The translations under genes were made by a program, and so were the position numbers. This document shows positions 55,684-64,000 of a stretch of 64,000 nt of DNA, one piece after another (position 1 is the first letter of the stretch; each line of letters starts with the position of its first letter). Location: NCBI GenBank assembly GCA_963727755.1, contig CAVSHN010000008.1, positions 584,903 to 648,902 of the forward strand, read 5' to 3'. The notes under the pieces are model-generated. The model did no database searches, was not told the origin of the DNA, and worked only from the letters and a program-made list of their open reading frames with translations. The DNA is from DASYAN01 sp963727755. GTDB lineage: Bacteria; Chloroflexota; Ktedonobacteria; Ktedonobacterales; Ktedonobacteraceae.

Positions 55684-58600
55684 CTAGAAAGGCCGCAGAG
55701 TTGGGACCGACAAAGGCCTTAAGGGTGGTTGGTGGTAATCTGGTTTTCCGTTATGCACCTGTGGCATTGAGACAGTTGGTTGCTTGTCAATGCGCTTGCT
55801 GCTCCTGCCCTCGACGATGACATAGAGCGTTGGCACAAGCAAGAGCGTGAGTATAGTGGACGTGGTCAGACCTCCAATGACGACAACGGCGAGCGGCTGT
55901 GAGATAAAGCCACCCGAGCCACCAAAGAGAGCCATTGGCAATAAAGCCAGAATTGTAGCGGTTGCCGTCATCAAAATTGGGCGTAAACGATGCTTGCCTC
56001 CCTCAATAACTGCTCTCCGTGCATCCATACCTTTTTCTCGATATTGCCGCACTAGATCTAGCAGGACGATGGCATTAGTGACAACTATACCTACCAGCAT
56101 CAAGAACCCTATCAATGCTGCTGCGCCCAATGGAATTTGGGTCACCAGCAATAGAATAATTGAGCCTGTAGAGGCAAATGGGATCGCGACAAGCAGGATA
56201 ACTGGTTGCAGCAGACTACGGAATGTGGCAACCATAATACAGTACACCAGCACTATTGCTGCAAGTACCGCCAAACCCAGATTCTGAAAGGTACTTGATA
56301 GGTCTGAGGACACTCCACCAAACGAAACGGATGCCCCATGCGGTAATTTCAGAGCATTGACTTGTTGTTGCACATTTGTATTTACCGCCCCAACATTGGT
56401 ATCTGTGATCGTCCCACTAATCGTCGCGGTTCGGTTAGTATTAATATGGGTAATCTGCGTCGGACCATTAGTCTGCTCAACGGTCGCAAGACTACTGACC
56501 GGGACATTCCCAAACGACGTCTGGATCAGCAGATTATTGATCTGATCGACAGTCGTTCCCGGAGAGCCAATGAAGAGGTCGACATTTTGCTCTGTCCCAT
56601 TGAGCGCGATCTTTGTAACTATTGAACCTGAATAGATCGAACGTACTTGTTGTGCAACCTGTGCCGATGTCATACCATACTTTAAGGCTAACTGGGGATT
56701 GACAAGTACATCAAATTCTGGTGTTGCCTCTGTCAGATTACTAGTAACATCAGTCAATCCACTTATATGAGAGAGTGCATTCTTGACCTGCTGCGCTGTC
56801 TGGCTTAGAACTTGACTATCGGAAGCTTGGACATTAATCTGAACTGTGGCATTACTGGGACCAGATTTGCCCGTCGAGACCGAAAGCGTACCCCCCAAGT
56901 TACTTAATGCATTAAGGCGACTCTGAATCGTGTTTTGAAATGCCGTCTGATCCGCATTTTCATTTGCGGTAATAGAAAAAGTTGCCGTATTAGAGCCACC
57001 TCCGCTTAGACTAGCAAATGCGCCTCCTGATCCTATGGTTACCTGATAAGTTGCAACATCCGGTAAATTGGCGATGACATTCTCTACTCGTTTGGCAACG
57101 CTATCGGCCTTATTCAAGCTAGTTGCGGGAGGAAGGGTCAGAGTAACTGCGTAAGTATTTCCCCCTGACGAGCCGAAGAGGTTAGTTTGGAGTACACTTG
57201 AGAGACTGAAAGAGATGATCAGGATCGCTACAGCTGATACAATCAGCACCATTCGCTGCCACCACTCGCCAGTCACCCAAAGCATCAAGGCTACATAGCC
57301 ACGCTCAAGTGCTGTCTCCTTTTCTTCATGATGCACCTGCTGCCCCCCTGATTCCGGCGACTTCAGGAACCAGTAGGCCAGCACAGGAATAATTGTCAGA
57401 GAGACCAAGAGCGAGGCTACCAGAGCCACACTTACTGCAACTGAAAACGAGCTAAACAGTTCCCCGACGAGGCCTCCTGTAAAGGCAATCGGTAAGAAGA
57501 CGGCAACGGTTGTCAGCGTCGAGGCAGTCACAGCTCTAGCAACTTCACGCACTGCCGCAGGAATCGCTATTCGTTTTTCTTCACCTCTTTGCAGATGACG
57601 AAAGATATTTTCAAGCACAACAATTGAGTCATCAACTACGCGTCCAACAGCAATCGTTAATCCACCCAGCGTTAGAAGATTCAACGTATAATTGCCAACA
57701 TAGAGTCCAATAAGCGCGATAACAATTGAGAGTGGAATAGAAATAGCAGTGACCAATGTTGAACGCACAGAGAAGAGGAAAAATAAGATGACGACGATTG
57801 CAAAACCTGCACCGATCAATCCTTCGCGGGTCAGATCTTGAATAGATTTGGTAACAGTTGGAGCTTGATCAGAAACAACCGAAATCTGAGCATTATGACC
57901 AAGATCTTTCTCCAGCGATGGGATCTGGTCATGAACCGCTTGCGAAATAGAGACTGTATTCCCATCTGATGTTTTGACGATTGAGATACCCAAGCTAAGT
58001 TTGCCATTGGTACGTGTGAGTGAGGTTGATGGAGACAAGCTTTCCTGTACTGTTGCAACATCGCTGAGTTTGATAGGGGAAGTGGAAGCCAATGTCGTAC
58101 CTCTGGAAAACCCAGTGCTAGTTCCAGCAAAACCCATTCCTGTTCTAGCTGTGCTTACCGCCGATGCCTGACCTGTAAGAACACCAACGACGATATTATT
58201 AAGATCATCTAGAGAGTTGAGTGTATTCCCAACTTTAATCGGAATCGTTTGTCCATTCGACGAGACATCACCCGCTGGTAGTGAGATATTATTAGCTTGC
58301 AGGGCTCCCTGCACCTGACTGACTGTCAGGCCATCGGCCTCAAGCTTATCAAGGTTCAGGGTGACCGTCACGATCTGATCGTGAATACCAGTTACGGTAA
58401 CGTTGCCCACACCATTAATTTGCTCAAGTGACGGAATAGTATCATGCTTTAACAGGGATGCTAACGTTTGTTGATCCTCATCAGAGGTAACTGCTAGCTG
58501 GATGATGGGCATATCAGCGATACTAAATAACTGTACTTGTGGTGTCACACCGGAGGGCAGACTCGACTGGACGCGATTGATCGATTGGGACAAAGTTTGT

Positions 58601-58918
58601 TGAGCCTGATTTCAGATCGGTGCCATAATTGAAGGAAACGGTGATAACTGAAGCACCTTCATTCGAATAGGACGTAATATTTTGTAATCCATCTATCCCT
58701 TGAATGCTCTGCTCAATAGGATCGGTCACATCTTGTTCGACAATAGAAGGAGATGCGCCAGGGTATGGAGTAACCACTGAGAGCGTGGGATAAGTAATTG
58801 AAGGGAAAAGTTCTTCTTTGAGCGATGGGATAATCAACCCACCAAATAGGAGAATAGCAATTGTTGCTAGGGCAACAAGATTCCTGTTGGCTAGACTCAG
58901 CCTAGCTAAGAATGACAT
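55684..58918 (-). CDS. RND efflux permease (HAE1-like), apparent frameshift
   Basis: With one G removed at about 58,612 (TCAGGCTCAACAAACT to TCAGCTCAACAAACT) the two frames join as DLKSAQQTLSQSINRVQ, giving a 1,077-residue RND permease. It has the N-terminal helix NRNLVALATIAILLFGGLIIP, the proton-relay Asp pair in GRVVDDSIVVLENIF, two periplasm-type loops and twelve membrane helices. No membrane-fusion protein or outer-membrane channel is encoded beside it, as usual for Gram-positive-like or Chloroflexota cells. It diverges from a P450 gene around a shared palindrome. Confidence 0.88.
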
Positions 58919-58977
58919 GTCCGAATTCCTTTCGCAGCGTGAGAGCAAATTGTCAATTGGAGTTCCTGACCTACGGC

Positions 58978-59028
58978 TTGACTCCCATATTTTAAAGATA
59001 CTATAATTTGACTACGTAGTCAAATTAT
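58978..59028. promoter_or_regulatory. Divergent promoters with a 26-bp palindromic operator
   Basis: Plus strand: TTGACT (58978-58983), 18 bases, TATAAT (59002-59007), for the P450. Minus strand: TTGACT (59018-59023), 17 bases, TATCTT (58995-59000), for the RND pump. A perfect palindrome at 59003-59028, half-site ATAATTTGACTAC, covers the first -10 and the second -35. It is a typical site for a dimeric MarR/TetR-like repressor. The regulator is not encoded in the window. Confidence 0.7.
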
Positions 59029-59093
59029 TACGAACGAGTCAAAATAACTCGGCCAATAGAACAGGTGACTAATTCTGGAAAAGGAAGGTGAGC

Positions 59094-60341
59094 ATGCTCC
59101 ATCAGCTTTCAACGTTGCAAGACGTAGAGGGATTATATAATTGGTTCAACGAAATGCGTGATACACAGCCTGTCTGGTTGGATGAAAGCAGTGGATGTTG
59201 GCATGTATTTCGTTATACAGACGTCAATACCGTTACAACAGACCATCATCTCTTCTCATCAGAACGGAGGCAGGGAGGCTTTGCACGCTCGCGCAACACC
59301 ACGCCATCTGAAGACTCTGCTCATGATGGGAATAAACGGCGTCAAGGACGTAGTATCCTCGTGATGGACCCGCCTCAGCACCGCCAGTACCGTAACTTGG
59401 TCTCCCCTTCATTCACGCCTCATGCGCTATCGCAATTATCAGGTCGTATCACAAACATCACGCAGGAATTACTAGACCAACTGCGCTCTGCTGGCCATAT
59501 GGATATTGTCACCGATATAGCTTACCCCTTACCAACTATTGTTGTTGCAGAGATGCTAGGAGTGCCAACCACCGATCGTCCCTTATTCAAGCAATGGGCC
59601 GATGGACTCCTCTCTCGCCAGCTCAGTGATGCTGAGTTCTTCAAGCCGGAGCAGGAACAGCGTAACAATCCCGAGATACAGCGATTGCAGCGTGTCTTCG
59701 ATGAGATGTCCGATTACTTTGAGGCGATCCTAGAGGACCGACGTCGTCAGCCGCGAGACGATATGATGAGTGAATTGCTAGCCGCTGAGGTCGATGGAGA
59801 ACACCTGAGTATGGAAGACACCATCAGTTTCTGTATCCTACTGTTATTAGCGGGTCATGTCACCACGACGAACCTGCTCAGCCAAGCCATCCGTTGTTTC
59901 GACGAGCATCCCGATGCGCTGGCGCAGGTACGCGAACAGCCCGAACTGATGCAGGGAGCGATCGAAGAGGTATTACGCTACGCATCACCTGTCTGGCGAC
60001 TTCTACGTACAACGCTGGCTGACGTAACAATTGAAGGGACGACGATACCAGCAAATTCGCAAGTTTTTGCTTGGCTAGCATCAGCTAATCGCGACGAGCG
60101 GCAATTCTCCGATCCAGAACGCTTTGATATCATGCGCACCCCAAATCGCCATCTTGCATTCGGGCATGGTATCCACTTCTGTATTGGAGCGCCGCTTTCA
60201 CGCCTTGAAACCTCTATCGCGCTTCCTATGATAGTCGAACAGCTACCGAACCTACAGGTCGTCCACGACCAGCCACTTGAACTCTTCGAGGGACGTATCC
60301 TATTCGGTTTTAAGCACTTGCCAGTCACTTTCGCGGCTTGA
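59094..60341 (+). CDS. Cytochrome P450
   Basis: The product has about 415 residues and the class I bacterial layout. Visible motifs are the I-helix oxygen-binding LLLLAGHVTTTNLL, the K-helix EEVLRYASP (ExxR), the meander region and the heme loop AFGHGIHFCIGAPLSRLE with the Cys ligand. The start at 59094 follows GGAAGG. The substrate is unknown. The nearest relatives by motif are CYP105/107-like enzymes of actinomycetes and Chloroflexota. Its divergence from an efflux pump under one operator suggests xenobiotic detoxification. No ferredoxin is adjacent. Confidence 0.9.
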   Translation: MLHQLSTLQDVEGLYNWFNEMRDTQPVWLDESSGCWHVFRYTDVNTVTTDHHLFSSERRQGGFARSRNTTPSEDSAHDGNKRRQGRSILVMDPPQHRQYRNLVSPSFTPHALSQLSGRITNITQELLDQLRSAGHMDIVTDIAYPLPTIVVAEMLGVPTTDRPLFKQWADGLLSRQLSDAEFFKPEQEQRNNPEIQRLQRVFDEMSDYFEAILEDRRRQPRDDMMSELLAAEVDGEHLSMEDTISFCILLLLAGHVTTTNLLSQAIRCFDEHPDALAQVREQPELMQGAIEEVLRYASPVWRLLRTTLADVTIEGTTIPANSQVFAWLASANRDERQFSDPERFDIMRTPNRHLAFGHGIHFCIGAPLSRLETSIALPMIVEQLPNLQVVHDQPLELFEGRILFGFKHLPVTFAA

Positions 60342-60481
60342 GAGCCAGGGGCTCCATCCATTCCTATGTGGCCTGTGGTAAGATGAAAATGAAGAATCTG
60401 CTTTCAGTATATAAACGCCAGTATAGTTGGGCGAAGCCGTAGTTCGATCAGCGACTGCGACTTGCCCATTAGGAGGATTTC

Positions 60482-60889
60482 ATGAACGTTTTTAATCAGA
60501 CAGTAATCACAGAGTTTCGTGCTAATAGCGGCAAAGTCGGCGGTCAATTCGCCAATATCCCTTTGCTACTCTTAACTACCACTGGGGCAAAGAGTGGTCT
60601 GCCCCGCATCAATCCTTTGGCATGCGCTACCGATGGTGACCGCATAATCATCCTTGCATCCAAAGCTGGTGCGCCTACCAATCCTGACTGGTATCACAAT
60701 CTGATTGCCAACCCCACCGTCACAGTCGAGATAGGCAACGAACGTTTTCAAGCGCAAGCCAGCGTGGCTCAGGGACAGGAGCGTGAGCGCTTATATGCTC
60801 ACGTCTTAGAGCGTCTGCCATGGTTTGCCGATTATCAGCAGAAGACCAGCCGCCAGATACCGATCATCATATTAGAGCGAAAGAAATAA
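60482..60889 (+). CDS. Deazaflavin (F420)-dependent nitroreductase-family protein
   Basis: This 135-residue protein has the Ddn/DUF385 pattern: LLLLTTTGAKSGLPRINPLACATDGDRIIILASKAGAPTNPDWYHNLIANPTVTVEIG. These proteins form a split beta-barrel that binds F420 and reduces diverse substrates. It follows the P450 by 140 bases with its own AGGAGG-like site and is probably in the same detoxification group. Confidence 0.88.
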   Translation: MNVFNQTVITEFRANSGKVGGQFANIPLLLLTTTGAKSGLPRINPLACATDGDRIIILASKAGAPTNPDWYHNLIANPTVTVEIGNERFQAQASVAQGQERERLYAHVLERLPWFADYQQKTSRQIPIIILERKK

Positions 60890-60916
60890 GAGGAGATTTG
60901 CAAACGTGAGGGGCCA

Positions 60917-61117
60917 TCATGCGGCGTCTGCCAAGGTCTCGTCGTCTTTCTCCATCGCTTGATATACCTGTTGGCGCTTTTCGATGGCCCAGGCATTCTT
61001 AGGATTGAGTACAATCGCTCGATCAAAGTCTGCCAAGGCCTTGTTCCTTTCACCCATCTCTCTATACGTCTCACCACGACGTGCCAGAGCAAATACATCG
61101 TGAGACCTAAACTCAAG
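60917..61117 (-). pseudogene. TPR-protein C-terminal remnant
   Basis: The frame reads LEFRSHDVFALARRGETYREMGERNKALADFDRAIVLNP (broken here at 20 or fewer for reference: RRGETYREMGERNKALADFD) and ends EKDDETLADAA. This is one complete TPR unit plus an end. A stop lies just upstream and no start or further repeats are found, so this is a relic. Confidence 0.6.
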
Positions 61118-61172
61118 TTATGCTTCTTCAGCAAAGAGGATCGGTCTGAGAATCCATGTGATCATGGAGATC

Positions 61173-62579
61173 ATGAGACCTCACTGGAGTCGATTGAGCC
61201 ATGATCTTCTTTCCTACTTCCCTAGGACTGAGCCTTAAGCAGGATTTGCTCTGCCTCCTCTGTGCTCTGAGCTTGGGCGAGACTCATGCCAAGGTCGAAC
61301 AGGAGGTCCGCATTGTCGATCATTGCCAGAACGTCATTTGCCAGAAGAGCGAGTGAAGGAAAACGTTCAAGGACCTTCGCCATCACTTTGCGTCTGGCTT
61401 GCACCAAGATTTGGGCTTGCACCAAGATTTGGGCTTCCGCTTTGCCTTCTGCTTTGCCTCTTTCTGCGCCGATAGCAATACCTTCCGCAATGCCTTCCGC
61501 TTTGCCTCTTTCTGCGCCGATCGCTTTGCCTCTTTCTTCGCCGATCGCGATGCCTTTCTCGATGGTCCACTGATAAACGGGTGAAGCACTGAATTTTTCG
61601 TCTAACATCTTATATCTCCTTTCGAGCCATGCGATCTCTTCTGATTGCCCTTTCAAGATCAACCCAGCCATCGTATAGCCGTAATAGGCTAATCCTGGGT
61701 CATCCGAATCTAGTAGCCGTTCCATCATCATCTCAATGATCTCGTGACTTGCCCCTCCTTGTGTGGCTGGCAACAACGGGAGCAGTTCCAGATGACCCAG
61801 ACGCAGAATCTCCTCCGGCATCTTCTCTCGCATTTCTACGCTTTCAAAATAGAAATCGAGAGCCGCTTGCTCTCCCTTCACCCCTCTAGGAGCGGTCCAA
61901 TGCAGCGGAACCTGCAAGTCCTTATGGGCCTTGGTCAGATGCAACACCGAGGATGACACCGGAAGCCACATCTTATAATCCCACCGCAGCAAGACCTGAT
62001 AGAGTGCCAGACGCTCTGCCATTTCGTTATCGGGCTCCGTCTGAATTTCCGGTTGGGCCAGGAAGAGCTTCCCGGTCTGGATCTGGACTGCTTCGATCAC
62101 CGCATCTGGCTGTCGCTGCGTATCGCTCAGTTTATTGCGGTGATGCTTCACAAAACGACTTCCTGGATACAAGAAGTCCAAAAATGCTTGCGGATTCCGA
62201 CCGATGAGCGCACTCATCATATTGTCGTACTTCTTATCGTTCTCTTTTTGTTGCTCTTTTGCCATCAGATAAGATCTTCGATTTTCTCACACGAGCACAT
62301 TCCTGCTCCCCATATGACAGCTTTCGAGAACCGCACCTGCCGAGAAAATCGCCTGCCCTTCATTGCTACTTCATGAGAAGCATAGCACAAACATGATGAA
62401 ATGTCAATCTTATCCAGAAATGGCGCTTAAATCGCCTGTTCCAACCATATTGACGAAGAATGCCATATTACACTCTATCACACCTATCACTCAATAAATT
62501 GCCAGGATACAACCTCACGCGTCAGTTCTGTGCTACAATACGAAGAAAGTACGAAGTAGCAAAAGCAAAGGACAGTTAA
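61173..62579. repeat. Tandem duplication, unit 1 (about 1.41 kb)
   Basis: Begins atgagacctcactggag and ends aaaggacagttaa. It contains one Rpn gene with its upstream region. The next unit starts at 62580. Confidence 0.85.
61222..62265 (-). CDS. Rpn-type PD-(D/E)XK recombination-promoting nuclease
   Basis: This 347-residue protein has the nuclease core SDTQRQPDAVIEAVQIQTG and KLFLAQPEIQTEPD (Asp then Glu-x-Gln), followed by the transposase-like ERLALYQVLLRWDYKMWLPVSS. It ends in a helical tail. The tail holds Gly/Ala/Glu repeats (GKAIGAERGKAEGIAEGIAI, AQILVQAQILVQA) of 18-33 bp that differ in number between the two copies. Rpn proteins promote RecA-independent recombination and may carry cargo functions. 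The gene is intact. Confidence 0.8.
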   Translation of the reverse strand: MAKEQQKENDKKYDNMMSALIGRNPQAFLDFLYPGSRFVKHHRNKLSDTQRQPDAVIEAVQIQTGKLFLAQPEIQTEPDNEMAERLALYQVLLRWDYKMWLPVSSSVLHLTKAHKDLQVPLHWTAPRGVKGEQAALDFYFESVEMREKMPEEILRLGHLELLPLLPATQGGASHEIIEMMMERLLDSDDPGLAYYGYTMAGLILKGQSEEIAWLERRYKMLDEKFSASPVYQWTIEKGIAIGEERGKAIGAERGKAEGIAEGIAIGAERGKAEGKAEAQILVQAQILVQARRKVMAKVLERFPSLALLANDVLAMIDNADLLFDLGMSLAQAQSTEEAEQILLKAQS

Positions 62580-62628
62580 ATGAGACCTCACTGGAGTCGA
62601 TTGAGCCATGATCTTCTTTCCTACTTCC
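62266..62628. other. Spacer between the two Rpn copies
   Basis: The first part is the upstream region of copy 1 (repeated after copy 2). No gene is seen. The unit junction is at about 62,580. Confidence 0.6.
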
Positions 62629-64000
62629 CTAGGACTGAGCCTTAAGCAGGATTTGCTCTGCCTCCTCTGTGCTCTGAGCTTGGGCGAGACTCATGCCAAG
62701 ATCGAACAGGAGGTCCGCATTGTCGATCATAGCCAGAACGTCATTTGCCAGAAGAGCGAGTGAAGGAAAACGTTCAAGGACCTTCGCCATCACTTTGCGT
62801 CGGGCTTGCACCAAGATTTGGGCTTGCAAGATTTGGGCTTGCACCAAGATTTGGGCTTCCGCTCTGCCTTCTGCTTTGCCTTCTGCTTTGCCTCTTTCTG
62901 CGCCGATAGCAATGCCTTCCGCAATGCCTTCCGCTTTGCCTCTTTCTTCGCCGATCGCGATGCCTTTCTCGATGGTCCACTGATAAACGGGTGAAGCACT
63001 GAATTTTTCGTCTAACATCTTATATCTCCTTTTCGAGCCATGCGATCTCTTCTGATTGCCCTTTCAAGATCAACCCAGCCATCGTATAGCCGTAATAGGC
63101 TAATCCTGGGTCATCCGAATCTAGTAGCCGTTCCATCATCATCTCAATGATCTCGTGGCTTGCCCCTCCTTGTGTGGCTGGCAACAACGGGAGCAGTTCC
63201 AGATGACCGAGACGCAGAATCTCCTCCGGCATCTTCTCTCGCATTTCTACGCTTTCAAAATAGAAATCGAGAGCCGCTTGCTCTCCCTTCACCCCTCTAG
63301 GAGCGGTCCAATGCAGCGGAACCTGCAAGTCCTTATGGGCCTTGGTCAGATGCAACACCGAGGATGACACCGGAAGCCACATCTTATACCGCTTTTTATA
63401 ATCCCACCGCAGCAAGACCTGATAGAGTGCCAGACGCTCTGCCATTTCGTTATCGGGCTCCGTCTGAATTTCCGGTTGGGCCAGGAAGAGCTTCCCGGTC
63501 TGGATCTGGACTGCTTCGATCACCGCATCTGGCTGTCGCTGCGTATCGCTCAGTTTATTGCGGTGATGCTTCACAAAACGACTTCCTGGATACAAGAAGT
63601 CCAAAAATGCTTGCGGATTCCGACCGATGAGAGCACTCATCATATTGTCGTACTTCTTATCGTTCTCTTTTTGTTGCTCTTTTGCCATAAGATAAGATCT
63701 TCGATTTCCTCACACGGGCACCTTCCTGCTCCCCATATGACAGCTTTCGAGAACCGCACCTGCCGAGAAAATCGCCTGCCCTTCATTGCTACTTCATGAA
63801 AAGCATAGCACAAGCATGATGAAATGTCAATCTTATCCAGAAATGGCGCTTAAATCGCCTGTTCCAACCATATTGACGAAGAATGCCATATTACACTCTA
63901 TCACACCTATCACTCAATAAATTGCCAGGATACTACCTCACTCGTCAGTTCTGTGCTACAATACGAAGAAAGTACGAAGTAGCAAAAGCAAAGGACAGTT
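62580..64000. repeat. Tandem duplication, unit 2
   Basis: About 98% similar to unit 1. The window ends exactly at the unit end (aaaggacagtt), so a third unit may follow. Confidence 0.85.
62629..63688 (-). pseudogene. Second Rpn copy, frameshifted
   Basis: Nearly identical to the copy at 61222-62265 but with an extra T at about 63,030 (TTTT for TTT in the ribosome-like ctccttttcgagcc). This ends the first part with EEIAWLEKEI and leaves the C-terminal tail in another frame. It also has a 12-bp insertion (YKKRYKMW) and a different repeat number in the tail. The nuclease core is intact in the N-terminal part, so the truncated protein might still fold. Confidence 0.8.

Noticed and set aside
59094..60889. 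Secondary-metabolite gene cluster around the P450
   Set aside because: No synthase, tailoring set or self-resistance genes adjoin it; efflux and reductase neighbours fit detoxification better.

Overview
This window looks like chromosomal DNA of a Ktedonobacteria-type Chloroflexota bacterium (Ktedonobacter and relatives). That is an inference. It rests on an IscB/omega-RNA and TnpB load of the kind known from Ktedonobacter, a suf operon led by an Rrf2 regulator and closed by a Rieske protein, many ABC-2 and RND exporters, many Rpn-type PD-(D/E)XK proteins, and near-consensus TTGACA-17-TATAAT promoters. The 16S rRNA gene at 34.17-35.66 kb would settle the identity.

Layout. 0-3.2 kb: a duplicated lineage-specific cassette (a predicted exported leader-domain protein, a membrane protein and a 22/23-residue repeat protein). 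3.3-5.6 kb: a helicase-associated XPB/Ssl2-N-like protein and ispH. 5.8-6.4 kb: a HigBA-like toxin-antitoxin pair whose toxin has been deleted internally. 6.5-13.6 kb: a methyltransferase, then rrf2-sufC-sufD-like-[Rpn nuclease insertion]-sufS-sufU-Rieske for iron-sulfur cluster assembly. 13.7-17.3 kb: a coiled-coil repeat protein and a HerA-type ATPase operon. 17.3-19.6 kb: a complete IscB/omega-RNA element at the 3' end of a Uma2 gene. 19.6-26.5 kb: an accessory block (lipase-like protein, small membrane proteins, WD40 protein, DDE transposase) with related terminal repeats. 26.8-31.3 kb: a beta-CASP nuclease, a triple-repeat partner protein and coaX. 31.3-32.7 kb: a decayed TnpB element. 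32.7-33.2 kb: a second antitoxin with a broken toxin. 33.3-35.9 kb: an rRNA locus in the order 16S-tRNA-Ile-tRNA-Ala-5S-5S with no 23S. 35.9-36.9 kb: two small elements, one holding only an omega-RNA and one holding only a ribbon-helix-helix gene. 36.9-41 kb: an ABC-2 exporter and an ECF sigma/anti-sigma pair. 41-50.2 kb: lineage-specific repeat proteins, tRNA-Pro, a CHRD-like secreted protein, a phosphotransferase, two hydrolases and a HEAT-repeat pseudogene. 50.4-60.9 kb: DnaA boxes and an AAA ATPase, a heterodimeric ABC exporter, an RND pump divergent from a P450 plus F420-type oxidoreductase around a shared palindromic operator. 61.2-64 kb: a tandem duplication of an Rpn gene.

The most striking global feature is the number of interrupted but otherwise well-conserved genes. 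Single-base insertions interrupt the XPB-like, sufD-like, sufS, sufU, ABC-2, CHRD and RND genes. coaX carries a one-base loss. In-frame stops interrupt an ABC transporter, a HEAT protein, a toxin and tnpB. Because the suf pathway is normally essential, sequence or assembly error is the leading explanation for the frameshifts in core genes. The decay of toxins, tnpB and the second Rpn copy looks biological.

The strongest candidates for new biology are the stand-alone omega-RNA element beside the rRNA promoter, the shared N-terminal leader domain of the 2.8-kb protein and the Cys-nucleophile lipase, the nuclease/KH-like-repeat pair at 26.8-30.4 kb, and the divergent efflux/P450 control region.
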